The translations under genes and the position numbers were made by a program. A stretch of 64,000 bases of DNA from Spirochaetales bacterium. Lineage in GTDB: Bacteria > Spirochaetota > Spirochaetia > SZUA-6 > RPPD01. Positions within the stretch are counted from its first letter, which is position 1, and each line of letters begins with the position of its first letter. The stretch covers positions 1 to 64,000 of the forward strand of contig JAFGGG010000001.1 of NCBI GenBank assembly GCA_016930675.1. Reading direction: 5' to 3'. Positions 22,997 through 32,422 of the stretch are shown one piece after another. Under the pieces are notes generated by a model. That model saw only the letters and a list, made by a program, of their open reading frames with translations, was not told the DNA's origin and ran no database searches.

Positions 22997-25966
22997 CTAA
23001 AACCTTATAAAAGCCCCGACATGTCCCTGCAAAAACATGGTCTGCATGTCGAAGGTGGAGTGATACTCCACTCCGGCCTCCAGCACGATACGCGGATCTA
23101 TGACATAGTCCACACCCGCGCCCACGTTAAAGCCGTACAGCAGGGTGGTGAAATCCTGAACATAGATGTCGGGTCCCGCTCCGGCATAAGCCTTGAAATC
23201 GCCGCTTATGGGAATGGTATACCTGCCATTCAGGGTGATATTGATGATGGACGTGCCGTCGTCGCTGCTGTTCACGGCCGGAAAATAGTTGTAACCAAGC
23301 ATGGCGATAATAGAGATGTCAGGCGTTATCTGATAGCTGACGTCGGCTATCACATTGAAGCCGATTGTGTAGTCATTGGCCAGGTTGCCCACGGGCAGGG
23401 ATGCGCCCGCGTGAATGCTGACCGCGAAACCGGAAAACTCGACCGGTTTGATGCGGGTAAGCACTTCCACTACGGTTTCGGGATCGATCTCGATTGTGTA
23501 ATTATGCTCATCGGCCTTTTCCGCTCCTTCAATATCCGTTTCCCACTGCATGACTTCGCCTTCATGGTGCACCACGTATCCGAACGAACCCATTGAGTCG
23601 GCTAGGTAATACGGATTCCCTTTTATTATTACCGCCTTGCCGTTATAGCGGTAGCCGTAGGCGGCCCAGACCAGATAAGAGTCCGTGTCTTCGTCAACAA
23701 TTATGTCTTCGCCCGCTTCTCCGGCCGCGCCCTCTTCATCGCCTGTGCCTTTGGGACGGGTATTCTCTATTATATCTTTCTGATTGATACGCTTATCAGG
23801 GTCACGCCGAATTACCCACTCGCGCTGGGATACATAGATAACATATTTATGCTTTTTCCAACGTGACGGCGGCTTTCCTAAACCGCGCACGCTGATCACG
23901 GCCTTGCGCTTGAACTCCGAAGCGTCCACAAAGTTCATGTTGCGGTACACACTGGACCGCACAATCTTGGCGTTCTGATTGGAAAAAATAATGGCCTGCA
24001 CGCACTGATGCGTGTGCGCCTGATAATCGGTAAGATTGGGATCGGTTAAAGCGATGCTCCAGATTGATTCAAAGGTATATTCTCCGGGTGCTCCCCCCGC
24101 GGTACCGCCCAGTACGGTTTGAGGAGGACTGGTGGGATTGGGCACGGACGGCACATCAGACCAGTCGCCCAACGCGGGAATGCCCCAGTTGGCGATGCGG
24201 AACTGCACGTACACGCCGTTGGCGTCGATCCGTTCCAGAAACGGCGCCGCCAGGATTTCCTTTTCCCAGTTGTTCTGCACCCTGGCCACAAAGCGGTTCA
24301 CGGCGGGATCCACTAAAGCTGTAGGCAGTTTTATGGAACTTCCGATGGGATCGCCGGGATTGTCCTGGATTCCGATATCGTACTTGTCCACCCACACGCC
24401 GTTGCAGGTCGCGCCTGTGGTCTTGTCCGCGTGGCTCCACCAGCGCCGGTCGAAGGCATACAGCTCCAGGTCGCCGTCAACCTGCGCCCCGTTATAAGGC
24501 CATCTGTACTGCACGGCAAGGGGTTCGGGCACGGTTTGCGTCCGGATCACGTTATAGTAAAAGAGAAAGTTGTCGTTAAGCGTTATCCAGCCCGCGCCGC
24601 CCGACGTGGTGTTGGTGGGAATGCGAATCTCGATATCCCAGGCGTCGGTATAACCGGGCACGGCCGAGCGTATTTTAATCTGCATGTTCATGGTGGTCAT
24701 CTGGGCGGCACTCAGGTCGGCCCACACTCCTCCATCCCATATGCGCACGTGATCAGGATCCAGATTTACTCCCGGAGTATGCCCCACTGCGAAAGGATAG
24801 ATGGCCAGAATGCGATCGTCGGCCGGTGTGGCCGTGCTGTCGTCCGCGCTTAATCCTATAAGCACCACGCTGTCCTCATGAAACTCGCTGTCATTGCGCA
24901 CCTGAAAAGCCAGGTACAGGTAGCCGTCGGCCAAGGCCGTGCTGCGGTCTTTCAAACCCTGAAAGGTAAGCTCCGCGTCCGCCCCTCCTTCGTGGGTAAT
25001 CTTCATGGACTCGTTCCAGCCAGTGTCTTCCTGTATCTCACCGTCCATAACAGGCGGGGTCAGATACACCCCGCTTCCCGCCACATTGATGTGCGGCGGA
25101 AACACGATGGTCTGGTCGGGATACACGAGAACGTTGAACTCATAGGCCGTGCTGACCGCGCTGTGGGTGTCGGTTACCACCAGCGAGGCCGTGTACACGC
25201 CGTGGTCGATGTAGTCGTGCGTAGTAGTGGGCAAAGCCGTAGACACCGGAGGATCCGCGTCGTGAATGTCGAAATCCCACGTGTACAGGGTGATGGAATC
25301 ACCCGGATCGGTTTCGCTGCTGCAGTTCCCGTCAAAGCTGATGGTGGTAGGCTCGGTGCCCGCGGTGGCCGTAAAACAGGCCGTGGGCGGGGTGTTGGAA
25401 GCAGGACAGGGATTGGCCGTGAGGTTGGCGATGTCGTAATCGCCGCCGGGAATTTCGAAAAGCTGTACAGGGATAATATCATTGCTCCAGCTTTCAATAG
25501 TGCCGGAAATGTCACACATATCCATTCCTGTAACAGTGAAGGTCCAGTGCTCGTCACCGCCGTAATATCCTCCGGCTCCCACTTCGCCGCGGGGATGGTC
25601 CTCGGGTTTTTCTACAACAACAAGTTCGTAGTTTCCCGTGGCGGGTTCTGTTAAATAAATAAGTTTCCCAGAAGTTGGATTAGGACCAAGATCAAGAGTT
25701 GGATCACCGGAATTATCTATATTAATATATATTGGAGTAGCAGAACCGGGAGTAGTCAACCTAAAAAGAGGTGTTGATGTATGAGTCGTATTGGTATTGA
25801 AGGTCAGTATAATTAAATTTATACCCGTATCTCCCGGCACATCAAACTCTATAGTCAGATCAGTGCGGCCGGTGCAGGAGTAGCTGGTAATCTGGGCGGT
25901 CAATGTCAGGGGGGAAAACACACCCCACAGTAGAATACACAGCAAAATCAAAATTATTTTTTTCAT
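22997..25966 (-). CDS. Exported surface-domain / PKD / CBM9-like protein with outer-membrane barrel
   Basis: 989 residues. Start ATG 25966 is preceded by AAAGGAGG; the TTG one codon earlier is not needed. Signal peptide, one copy of the shared surface domain (about 25-185, nearly identical to the 26100 protein), and a PKD domain (TACFTATAG ... YTWDFDIHDADPP). Next come a CBM9/DOMON-like domain (PPVMDGEIQEDTGWNESMK ... YLYLAFQVRNDSE), a second domain matching data on outer-membrane display, and an acidic linker. The C-terminus is a beta barrel of about 150 residues (FAVSIHAGASLPVG ... VGAFIRF, ending in Phe as outer-membrane proteins do). The domain order suggests surface display of ligand-binding modules through the barrel. 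It has its own promoter at 26032-26060. Confidence 0.8.
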   Translation of the reverse strand: MKKIILILLCILLWGVFSPLTLTAQITSYSCTGRTDLTIEFDVPGDTGINLIILTFNTNTTHTSTPLFRLTTPGSATPIYINIDNSGDPTLDLGPNPTSGKLIYLTEPATGNYELVVVEKPEDHPRGEVGAGGYYGGDEHWTFTVTGMDMCDISGTIESWSNDIIPVQLFEIPGGDYDIANLTANPCPASNTPPTACFTATAGTEPTTISFDGNCSSETDPGDSITLYTWDFDIHDADPPVSTALPTTTHDYIDHGVYTASLVVTDTHSAVSTAYEFNVLVYPDQTIVFPPHINVAGSGVYLTPPVMDGEIQEDTGWNESMKITHEGGADAELTFQGLKDRSTALADGYLYLAFQVRNDSEFHEDSVVLIGLSADDSTATPADDRILAIYPFAVGHTPGVNLDPDHVRIWDGGVWADLSAAQMTTMNMQIKIRSAVPGYTDAWDIEIRIPTNTTSGGAGWITLNDNFLFYYNVIRTQTVPEPLAVQYRWPYNGAQVDGDLELYAFDRRWWSHADKTTGATCNGVWVDKYDIGIQDNPGDPIGSSIKLPTALVDPAVNRFVARVQNNWEKEILAAPFLERIDANGVYVQFRIANWGIPALGDWSDVPSVPNPTSPPQTVLGGTAGGAPGEYTFESIWSIALTDPNLTDYQAHTHQCVQAIIFSNQNAKIVRSSVYRNMNFVDASEFKRKAVISVRGLGKPPSRWKKHKYVIYVSQREWVIRRDPDKRINQKDIIENTRPKGTGDEEGAAGEAGEDIIVDEDTDSYLVWAAYGYRYNGKAVIIKGNPYYLADSMGSFGYVVHHEGEVMQWETDIEGAEKADEHNYTIEIDPETVVEVLTRIKPVEFSGFAVSIHAGASLPVGNLANDYTIGFNVIADVSYQITPDISIIAMLGYNYFPAVNSSDDGTSIINITLNGRYTIPISGDFKAYAGAGPDIYVQDFTTLLYGFNVGAGVDYVIDPRIVLEAGVEYHSTFDMQTMFLQGHVGAFIRF
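25686..25760 (-). repeat. 75-bp repeat shared with 26383-26457 (copy 1)
   Basis: Identical to 26383-26457 except for two C/T differences; weaker similarity continues on both sides (25651-25760 against 26348-26457, constant offset 697). It encodes the start of the shared surface domain. One difference changes Asp to Asn, the other is silent. Confidence 0.85.
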
Positions 25967-26031
25967 CAAATCCTCCTTTTTTTTATCTACATTTTCGCTA
26001 CATATTTTTTATCTGCATAACTTTTTGCACT

Positions 26032-26060
26032 ATGGTAGTGGCAACATCATACGCTGTCAA
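26032..26060 (-). promoter_or_regulatory. Promoter of the barrel-bearing surface gene
   Basis: Minus strand: consensus -35 TTGACA (26055-26060), 17-bp spacer, -10 TACCAT (26032-26037). The leader is about 60 nt. The 133-nt gap is otherwise AT rich with no further feature. Confidence 0.65.
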
Positions 26061-26099
26061 GAATTTTTCTCTTTTCTAAATTTTTTTTAAATCACTATA

Positions 26100-26675
26100 T
26101 CACTCCACATTGGCAAGATTGGCGATGTCGAATTCCGGAGTGGCGCCGATCTCGGCAAGCTGGACAGGGATTATATCATTGCTCCAGCTTTGGATAGTAC
26201 CGTCGACATCACACAGATCCATACCCGTAACCGTGAATGTCCAGTGTTCGTCGCCTCCGTAATAACCGCTTGCTCCCACTTCGCCGCGGGGATGATCCTC
26301 AGGCTTTTCTACAATAACCAATTCGTAGTTTCCTGCGGATGGTTCGGTTAAATAAATAAGTTTTCCATTATCAGGATCAGGTCCAAGATCAAGAGTTGGA
26401 TTACCGGAATTATCTATATTAATATATATTGGAGTAGCAGAACCGGGAGTAGTTAACTGAAAAAGCGGTGTAGAGCTGTGAATCGTGTTCGTATTGAAGG
26501 TAAGAACTACTCCATTAATGCTTTTGTCTCCGGGTATGTCAAACTCAACAGATAGACTTGTCTGATCTGAAGCAGTGAAATCAAATGCCGTAAACTGTAT
26601 CGGAGAGCCGCCTCCCCCGATCGCACAATACGAGCATAAAAGCAGTATAAAAACAATTACAACCGTGTTTTTCAC
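26100..26675 (-). CDS. Single copy of the surface domain, exported
   Basis: 191 residues, GTG start (a second GTG lies one codon upstream; no strong ribosome site). A hydrophobic signal segment ends in LCSYC, probably a lipobox, followed by a GGGG linker and one copy of the shared surface domain ending DIANLANVE. Over about 120 residues it is nearly identical to the N-terminal domain of the 22997 protein, including YYGGDEHWTFTVTGMD. It lies 19 nt downstream of the FG-GAP gene and is probably co-transcribed. As a free copy of the domain it may assemble with, or be an anchor for, the larger proteins. Confidence 0.75.
   Translation of the reverse strand: MKNTVVIVFILLLCSYCAIGGGGSPIQFTAFDFTASDQTSLSVEFDIPGDKSINGVVLTFNTNTIHSSTPLFQLTTPGSATPIYINIDNSGNPTLDLGPDPDNGKLIYLTEPSAGNYELVIVEKPEDHPRGEVGASGYYGGDEHWTFTVTGMDLCDVDGTIQSWSNDIIPVQLAEIGATPEFDIANLANVE
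26383..26457 (-). repeat. 75-bp repeat shared with 25686-25760 (copy 2)
   Basis: Second copy; see 25686-25760. The near-perfect match at synonymous positions inside a domain that is otherwise more diverged points to recent duplication or gene conversion. Confidence 0.85.
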
Positions 26676-26694
26676 CACTAACGAGATCCCAATC

Positions 26695-27939
26695 TTATTT
26701 TTTCACCAGCCGGCGCTCGAACACGTACACGGCACCTCTTTCTGCATTACACATGTTGGCACCCACGACTGCATAATCACCGTCAATCGCTACTGAAATC
26801 CCGAAATTATCTCCTGCCACACTGTCATCGCCATATATCTTGTCTTCTTCTATGAAATTATCATTAATCACTTTATAGAGGTAGGCGGAACCCCTGCCGC
26901 TTGTATTATTATACGCGCCCACAACAGATAAATCGTCGGAAATGCTCACCGCTGTGCCAAACCTGTCAGCAATTACTAATTCTTCACTAGCCGTGAGTAT
27001 GTCTATCTGATTCCAGTTACTTCCGTTCCATTTGAAGGCGTACGCAGATGCACTGCTATATGTTCCAATAACCATATAACTTCCAGATATGGACACCGTC
27101 CAACCAAAATTATCAAAATTTTCAGCATCACTTGCATTTAGTTTCCAATTCTCATGAAATGGCGCTGGAAGAGGTACTCCCCAATTCGAACCATTTTTTT
27201 CATAAATGAATCCGGCGCCTAGTTGGTTATTCTCATATCCCCATGCACCGCATACAGCATAATTACCTGAAATCGCCACTGAATGTCCCATATACGCGTT
27301 CAACCGGGGTGTACCGGTAAAAACCTGTGTCTGCATACTCCAGTTATTCGGATCACTTGTTCTATGAAAAAAATATGCAACCCCTTCATTATTAAAAGTA
27401 TCATCATATTCATGAGCGCCTACTACGGCATAACTGCCGTCGATTGAAACGGACTTACCAAAGGAACCCGAAGTAAAAGCATCCAGTATTTCCACATCAC
27501 CCCAGGAAGTACCAGTGCGTTTATATATATACGCCTTACCGCAAAAGGGAGCACCGATAATCATGTAATCTCCCGAAATCGATACCGATTCCCCAAAAAG
27601 ATCACCTATTGCCTGACCGCTGATACGCTGGGGTACATCATCCTTCCATGTACTGATTGTTTTGTCAAATACATATACGGCTCCCGTATATGTATCTTCA
27701 TCGGGAGCCCCCACTATAATATAATTTCCCGAAATGGCAACGGATGTACCAAAATGATCATCTTCTTCCAAATCATTAACAGTCAGCTTGGCCACCTGCA
27801 CCCACTCGTACTGCACGGTGAGCAGATTGATATCCCCCTTCATGGGAATATCCTCGAACATATCGCAGTTCACGATTAAAAAAACGCACAGCGCGCACAG
27901 CACGCCGAATACTAAGATAAATAGACTTATTTTTCCCAT
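26695..27939 (-). CDS. Seven-bladed FG-GAP repeat lipoprotein
   Basis: 414 residues. Lipobox FLIVNC at about Cys25. About seven FG-GAP repeats, each of the type EDDHFGTSVAISGNYIIVGAPDED...GAVYVF, enough for a full integrin-alpha-like beta propeller. Such propellers bind proteins or polysaccharides. AAGGAGG lies within the end of the upstream gene, and the start overlaps that gene by 13 nt, so translation is coupled. Likely displayed on the surface together with the upstream barrel protein. Confidence 0.88.
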   Translation of the reverse strand: MGKISLFILVFGVLCALCVFLIVNCDMFEDIPMKGDINLLTVQYEWVQVAKLTVNDLEEDDHFGTSVAISGNYIIVGAPDEDTYTGAVYVFDKTISTWKDDVPQRISGQAIGDLFGESVSISGDYMIIGAPFCGKAYIYKRTGTSWGDVEILDAFTSGSFGKSVSIDGSYAVVGAHEYDDTFNNEGVAYFFHRTSDPNNWSMQTQVFTGTPRLNAYMGHSVAISGNYAVCGAWGYENNQLGAGFIYEKNGSNWGVPLPAPFHENWKLNASDAENFDNFGWTVSISGSYMVIGTYSSASAYAFKWNGSNWNQIDILTASEELVIADRFGTAVSISDDLSVVGAYNNTSGRGSAYLYKVINDNFIEEDKIYGDDSVAGDNFGISVAIDGDYAVVGANMCNAERGAVYVFERRLVKK

Positions 27940-30047
27940 AACATCTCCTCCTTCATCAGCTGGGCGTTGTTGGCCCTGGCCCCGGAATCGCCGCCCTTTA
28001 AATCAAGGTAGCTGTAGCGCCCGGCCAGCTCTGCGTCCTGCTTTTTCAGGGCACTGTAGTAGGTGTCCACCTGGCTGTAGCGTCCCAGCTCGTAGTTAAC
28101 CTTGGCCAGATTTAACAGTACTGTTTTATTGTTGGGCGACCTGTCGTAGGCCTTTTCGTAGTAGCGCTTGGCCGACGAGTACTCGTCGTTTATAAAGGCC
28201 AGGTTGCCCATATTTATCAAAGCGGGAACATAGTTCTCGCGGTCCAAAATCTTTTTAAAGGATTCCTCGGCCTTGTCGTACACCCCGTAGCTGGCGTAGA
28301 GCACGCCCAGCTGGTTCAACAGCTTGTTATTGTCGGGGCTGGCCGCGATCTTGCGCTGCAGCTCCTCCACCCGCGGCAAGAGGTCGCGGTTGGTGTACTT
28401 GTCAACCTCGGCTTTAAACGCTTTCACGATCCTGTCTTTGGCGGGCAGGTTGAGTGAAAAACTCTCCCTGTTAAAGCCCACGGGCTCGTACATCTTCCAG
28501 GCGTCTCTGATCGCGATGAAGCCCGCGCGGCCCTGGGGCGCGTGCTCGTTCCACTGCTTGATGCCCACGTACCAGGCCTCCAAAAAGCCCTTGTTCAGCA
28601 TGGTGATCTCCACCGGCAGCCAGGCGTTGTTGTCCTTGTAAATAAGATCGCCGTAGTCCTGAAACGAGCGGCGCGCCTCCTGCGGGCTCATGTCCAGGGA
28701 AAAGGCCACATAGATGTGCCCCGGAGTAGTGACAAAGGCGGTTTTAATACCCACGCTCTCCAGCAGAGCAGAGTAAAGAATGGAAAGATCGTCGCAGTCG
28801 CCCGCCTTGTACTCCAGGCTCTGGTTGGGGAACTGCAGGTAGTCCACCGCGTTCCTGCGCTTGGAAAACTCGGCGTAGGGCGTGGTGGGGTCTTTGACGT
28901 AGCTCATGCCGTACAGCTTGAGCGCCTCAAAATAAGCCAGACCGGTTAAAAAGTTCTTGTTGAACGCGCCTCCGGCCTTGTTTTCCGTGTAGCTTTTTAC
29001 GTTCTTGGCGAACTTGAGCACCACGGGATCTTTGGTGGTCACGAAGGCCGCGGCCCTGCGGTCGTCCTCCCAGGTAATGGCGTTTCTGTCGTACAGGCGC
29101 AGGGTTTCCACCAGCTCGTTGCCGTAGTTCTCTCCGGCCGCGGTACACTCCACGGAAATCTGCATCTGCACCTTGGTGCTCTCGGAAATGCTCAATACCT
29201 TTTCATTGAACAGGGCGTAGAGATCGATCCTCTCCTCCCGGCCCGGTGCCAGTGAAGCAAAGGTCTTGCACACATTGGGATTGTCCATATATTGATTAAC
29301 AAAGATTTTTACCCGTACGTTTTGCAGGGTGGCGCTGCCGGTATTCCTGATATTCAGGGTGCCGATAGGATGATCGTCGTAGTACTTGAAAAATACCGGG
29401 AATACTTCATTGAAATTGACGTCCTTGATTATCAGCTCGTTATACGGTATGGACTGGGGCGAGAGGATGGTACCCCCGGTTCCCGGCGAAAAGGAATACG
29501 ATACCCCCAGACTCAGCATGATATCGTTATACAGTCCGAAAAAATAGCGGTAGGACGCGTCTACTCCCAGACTAAAATTGTCCGTAAGCTTGTACTTGAG
29601 GTCGGCCCCCACATCGATCAGGGGATTGGAGCCGGTGTTGTTTTCCGTGTCCACGTCCAGGCTGGCAAAGTAGTAGCCCCCGTGCGCGTGGATGCCGACC
29701 GTAAAATTGTCAAAGGGCTCGAAGCGCAGCGCCACGCCTGCGCGCGGAGAGACAAGGTACATCATGGCCGCGTCGTAGGACGCGGTTTCGAGCAAGCTTA
29801 ACGGCGTCACACTGAAACCCACTCCCGCTTCGATGTACAGGAAAGAATCTCCCAGTATGGCCAGCCGCCCCAGCAATGAAGCGCCTCCGCCCATGGTAAA
29901 GGAATTCGCGTCCTCTCCCATCGGGAAGGAAACTCCGGGAATAAAGTGCATGGAAAATATTCCCTCCTCCCCTTCCTGAGCCTGCAGCGCTGCGCCGCTT
30001 AGCAGCAGACAGGCCGCAATTATTGTCATAAATATGCTTTTTTTCAT
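27927..30047 (-). CDS. Outer-membrane barrel / transglutaminase-like / TPR protein
   Basis: 706 residues. Signal peptide cut near LQA, then about 190 residues of alternating beta strands resembling a small outer-membrane barrel (FIPGVSFPMGEDANSFTMGG ... LSLGVSYSF). A beta-sandwich linker follows. A transglutaminase-like core then has catalytic Cys418 (AGDCDDLSILYSALL) and His444 (TPGHIYVAF). The last 150 residues hold at least three TPR repeats (LLNQLGVLYASYGVYDKAEESF). Transglutaminase-like folds in bacterial envelopes act as cysteine proteases or peptide cross-linkers. An upstream FecR/TPR gene and a coupled FG-GAP gene make this the centre of a surface operon. Confidence 0.8.
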   Translation of the reverse strand: MKKSIFMTIIAACLLLSGAALQAQEGEEGIFSMHFIPGVSFPMGEDANSFTMGGGASLLGRLAILGDSFLYIEAGVGFSVTPLSLLETASYDAAMMYLVSPRAGVALRFEPFDNFTVGIHAHGGYYFASLDVDTENNTGSNPLIDVGADLKYKLTDNFSLGVDASYRYFFGLYNDIMLSLGVSYSFSPGTGGTILSPQSIPYNELIIKDVNFNEVFPVFFKYYDDHPIGTLNIRNTGSATLQNVRVKIFVNQYMDNPNVCKTFASLAPGREERIDLYALFNEKVLSISESTKVQMQISVECTAAGENYGNELVETLRLYDRNAITWEDDRRAAAFVTTKDPVVLKFAKNVKSYTENKAGGAFNKNFLTGLAYFEALKLYGMSYVKDPTTPYAEFSKRRNAVDYLQFPNQSLEYKAGDCDDLSILYSALLESVGIKTAFVTTPGHIYVAFSLDMSPQEARRSFQDYGDLIYKDNNAWLPVEITMLNKGFLEAWYVGIKQWNEHAPQGRAGFIAIRDAWKMYEPVGFNRESFSLNLPAKDRIVKAFKAEVDKYTNRDLLPRVEELQRKIAASPDNNKLLNQLGVLYASYGVYDKAEESFKKILDRENYVPALINMGNLAFINDEYSSAKRYYEKAYDRSPNNKTVLLNLAKVNYELGRYSQVDTYYSALKKQDAELAGRYSYLDLKGGDSGARANNAQLMKEEMLWEK

Positions 30048-30168
30048 ATTAACACCTCCGTTTTAAAAATTGGGTTCTCACGGTGCTCACTGACAGACTG
30101 TGTGCTCGGTGAGAAATTTCTTCATTAACTTTCATTTGTTTTTCCGCTACAGTCTTTTTCATAATAAC

Positions 30169-31092
30169 TCACATGTCCTTGAGCAGCTGCCCCGCCTCTT
30201 TGCCCAGCAGAGAGTCGGGATCGATTTCCTTGGCTTTAAGCAGGCAATCTTTCTGCCTGTCCGTATCAGCAAGCCCCTTATAGCAGTAGGAAGCCAGCAG
30301 CAGCACGGCCTGGGTGTTTTCACCTTGGCTGTTGAGTGCCAGATACTGTTCGAAGATCTGCAAAGCGCTTTTATAGGCGAAGCTTTCCAGCAGCAGCCGG
30401 CCTTTGAGCATCACATAGTCGGCGTAGAGAATATGCCCCTGATTGACGGTTATTTTATCCAGCAGTTTAAGCGCCTGTGCTTTCTGATTCTTTTCCGCGT
30501 ACGCGTAGGCCAGATAATAGGTGAAAAAGGGTTTGGCTTCGGGGTACGGCCACTCGGCGATCATCTTTTCAAAGTGGGTGATGGCTTCGTCGTATTTGTT
30601 CAAAGCCAGCAGGTTCTGCCCCTGCGTGATGGGATCCACCTCGCCGCCTGCTTCATCCTCTTCAACCGCCCATTCCACTTCGTCGAACTCACTGCCCCGT
30701 TCGCCCTGTTCGAATCCGCGCAAACCCGCGGCCGTGGTGCGGTGATAGTCGTTACCCTGCACCACATTCTGGATGCGGGCGTCCACCGCGTTCAAAAACT
30801 TTTGGGACTTCACCTTTTGCGAAGCATTTAAAAGCTCATTAAGTACATACGTGCCCGGATCATAAAGCGTAAGCGTGCTTTTATTGGAAGCGATCTCCAG
30901 CATACTGCCGCTTTCCAGCTTTACCGTATTGGAGCCTGACAAACTGTCGCCTATGTTCACAGATTTCCAGCTCGCTCCGGATTTGACCTTTACCGTGCCG
31001 TCGGAAAACACGACGGTAAAACTCTCCGCCTGTAAAAACGCCACAGTGAACAAAATCATACATAGTGTTATAATTATCTTTTGGCTTTTCAT
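30169..31092 (-). CDS. FecR-domain protein with TPR repeats
   Basis: 307 residues from ATG 31092, with AGGAGG 4 nt upstream. Signal peptide ending LQA, then a FecR domain (VVFSDGTVKVKSGASWKSVNIGD ... YDPGTYVL). An acidic linker follows, then about five TPR-like repeats (ALNKYDEAITHFEKMI, FAYKSALQIFEQYLAL). In this exported FecR-TPR form the FecR part is a structural binding module rather than an anti-sigma regulator. First gene of the surface operon; 121 nt separate it from the barrel-transglutaminase gene. Confidence 0.85.
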   Translation of the reverse strand: MKSQKIIITLCMILFTVAFLQAESFTVVFSDGTVKVKSGASWKSVNIGDSLSGSNTVKLESGSMLEIASNKSTLTLYDPGTYVLNELLNASQKVKSQKFLNAVDARIQNVVQGNDYHRTTAAGLRGFEQGERGSEFDEVEWAVEEDEAGGEVDPITQGQNLLALNKYDEAITHFEKMIAEWPYPEAKPFFTYYLAYAYAEKNQKAQALKLLDKITVNQGHILYADYVMLKGRLLLESFAYKSALQIFEQYLALNSQGENTQAVLLLASYCYKGLADTDRQKDCLLKAKEIDPDSLLGKEAGQLLKDM

Positions 31093-31330
31093 AAGACCTC
31101 CTACAATCAACTATTTTATGAGCGAATGCCTGTCGGCACGTGTAATTTACTGCTAATTTCGTACCAAACTGTATGTTTTTTCATACACATAGTGTTTTTG
31201 AAACCTCATCTCTAGGTATATATTGCAAATGGCGTGCCAAGATAAGGGGAAAGCTATGATATTTTTAAAGCGTATTAAAGCGTGCGGCTTGAAGATATAT
31301 ACTTATTGTGTTTAAGGGAAAGCATGAAGA

Positions 31331-32422
31331 CTACTTTGAATGCTCGTCAAAGCCCCGGCCCGCGAGTTCGACATGGCCGATGCCCGTGCGCAGAATCAGG
31401 TTGCGCAGGTGATAATTATACATAAAAGGACTTTTCAGGTTTTTTAACAGAATGTTTCTGCGAAGCCGCGCGCACTGCTTTTTATAACGCGCGTGGAATC
31501 CTTCAAGACCCTGCCACAGGGCCCGGGCCAGATACAGGGCGCTTTTAAACGCGTAGCTCAAGCCTTCGGCCGAGCTGGGGCTGATCCAGCCCGCGGCCTC
31601 ACCTACAAGTGCCGCGTGCCGCCCCCCGCCGCACAGACAGCGGCCGCTGACGGGTCTTTGCACAAAGGCTCCTCTTTTTCTTACGGAGCGGCCCAGCCGG
31701 TAGCCGTAATGCTCAAGTTTTTCTTTGAGCAGACTGAATTTGGCATGGATAGCGGAGCCCCGCTCCAGAGCGGCACCCACCAGCAGGTGCTCTTCTTTAG
31801 GTATTGTCCAGGCGTAAAAATCCGTGATGGCGGGATCAAATACGGCTGAAAAATAGGGCGCCGGTTTTTGAACCTCAAACCATTCCTGCAGGGAAAAATA
31901 GAGTTTCTGGCGGTTCTTGTGCGGAAAACAGACCTTTCTCACCCTGGAGCGGGCGCCGTCGGCCCCGACCAGGACACGGGCTTTTTCTTTAAAACTTTGC
32001 CCCCTGCTCCATAATTCAAGCTCCACATAGTCGGATTTTCGCTCGCAGCTTTTGAACAGAGTGTCCGGCAGATAACTGACCGCGTCAGCGGTTAACGAAA
32101 AAAGCCAGGCATCCAGTTTTTCTCTGTTCAGATTAATATAATGACGCTGGTAAAAGCGCTCACGCCCGCTTTTCAGATCCATGGTGCGCACCACGAAGAT
32201 CTGGGGTGATACCAAAATGTCCTTGGGCAGGCCCAGGCCGAACTGGGAAAGCAGTTTTTGCGCGTCCGGCGCCAATAGTCCGCCGCAGCATTTGCGGTCA
32301 TGAGCGGGTGAACTTTGCCCGTAGTTATGTTTGTCAATTAAGAGGATTTTATATTTTTCATTTAATAAACGGGCCAACGTTGTGCCTGCGGGCCCCGCTC
32401 CGATGACTGCTATATCATACAT
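31331..32422 (-). CDS. FAD-dependent oxidoreductase, geranylgeranyl reductase family
   Basis: 363 residues. The Rossmann motif GAGPAG (8-13) binds FAD. KCCGGLLAPDA is a family hallmark, and VLVGADGARSRVRK is the second FAD motif. LVGEAAGWISPSSAEGLSYAF is the flavin ribityl site. These enzymes reduce isoprenoid or related polyunsaturated lipids, though bacterial paralogues have other substrates. It overlaps the amidohydrolase gene by 8 nt, so the two are co-transcribed. Confidence 0.85.
   Translation of the reverse strand: MYDIAVIGAGPAGTTLARLLNEKYKILLIDKHNYGQSSPAHDRKCCGGLLAPDAQKLLSQFGLGLPKDILVSPQIFVVRTMDLKSGRERFYQRHYINLNREKLDAWLFSLTADAVSYLPDTLFKSCERKSDYVELELWSRGQSFKEKARVLVGADGARSRVRKVCFPHKNRQKLYFSLQEWFEVQKPAPYFSAVFDPAITDFYAWTIPKEEHLLVGAALERGSAIHAKFSLLKEKLEHYGYRLGRSVRKRGAFVQRPVSGRCLCGGGRHAALVGEAAGWISPSSAEGLSYAFKSALYLARALWQGLEGFHARYKKQCARLRRNILLKNLKSPFMYNYHLRNLILRTGIGHVELAGRGFDEHSK

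Noticed and set aside
23021-25654. Several open frames of 120-260 codons antisense to the barrel surface gene
   Set aside because: They follow from the codon composition of the real gene; none has a start signal or recognisable domain.
31093-31330. Promoter or small RNA in the 238-nt gap upstream of the FecR gene
   Set aside because: A 6-bp hairpin (TGTATG with CATACA) and weak promoter-like boxes are present, but nothing strong enough to call.
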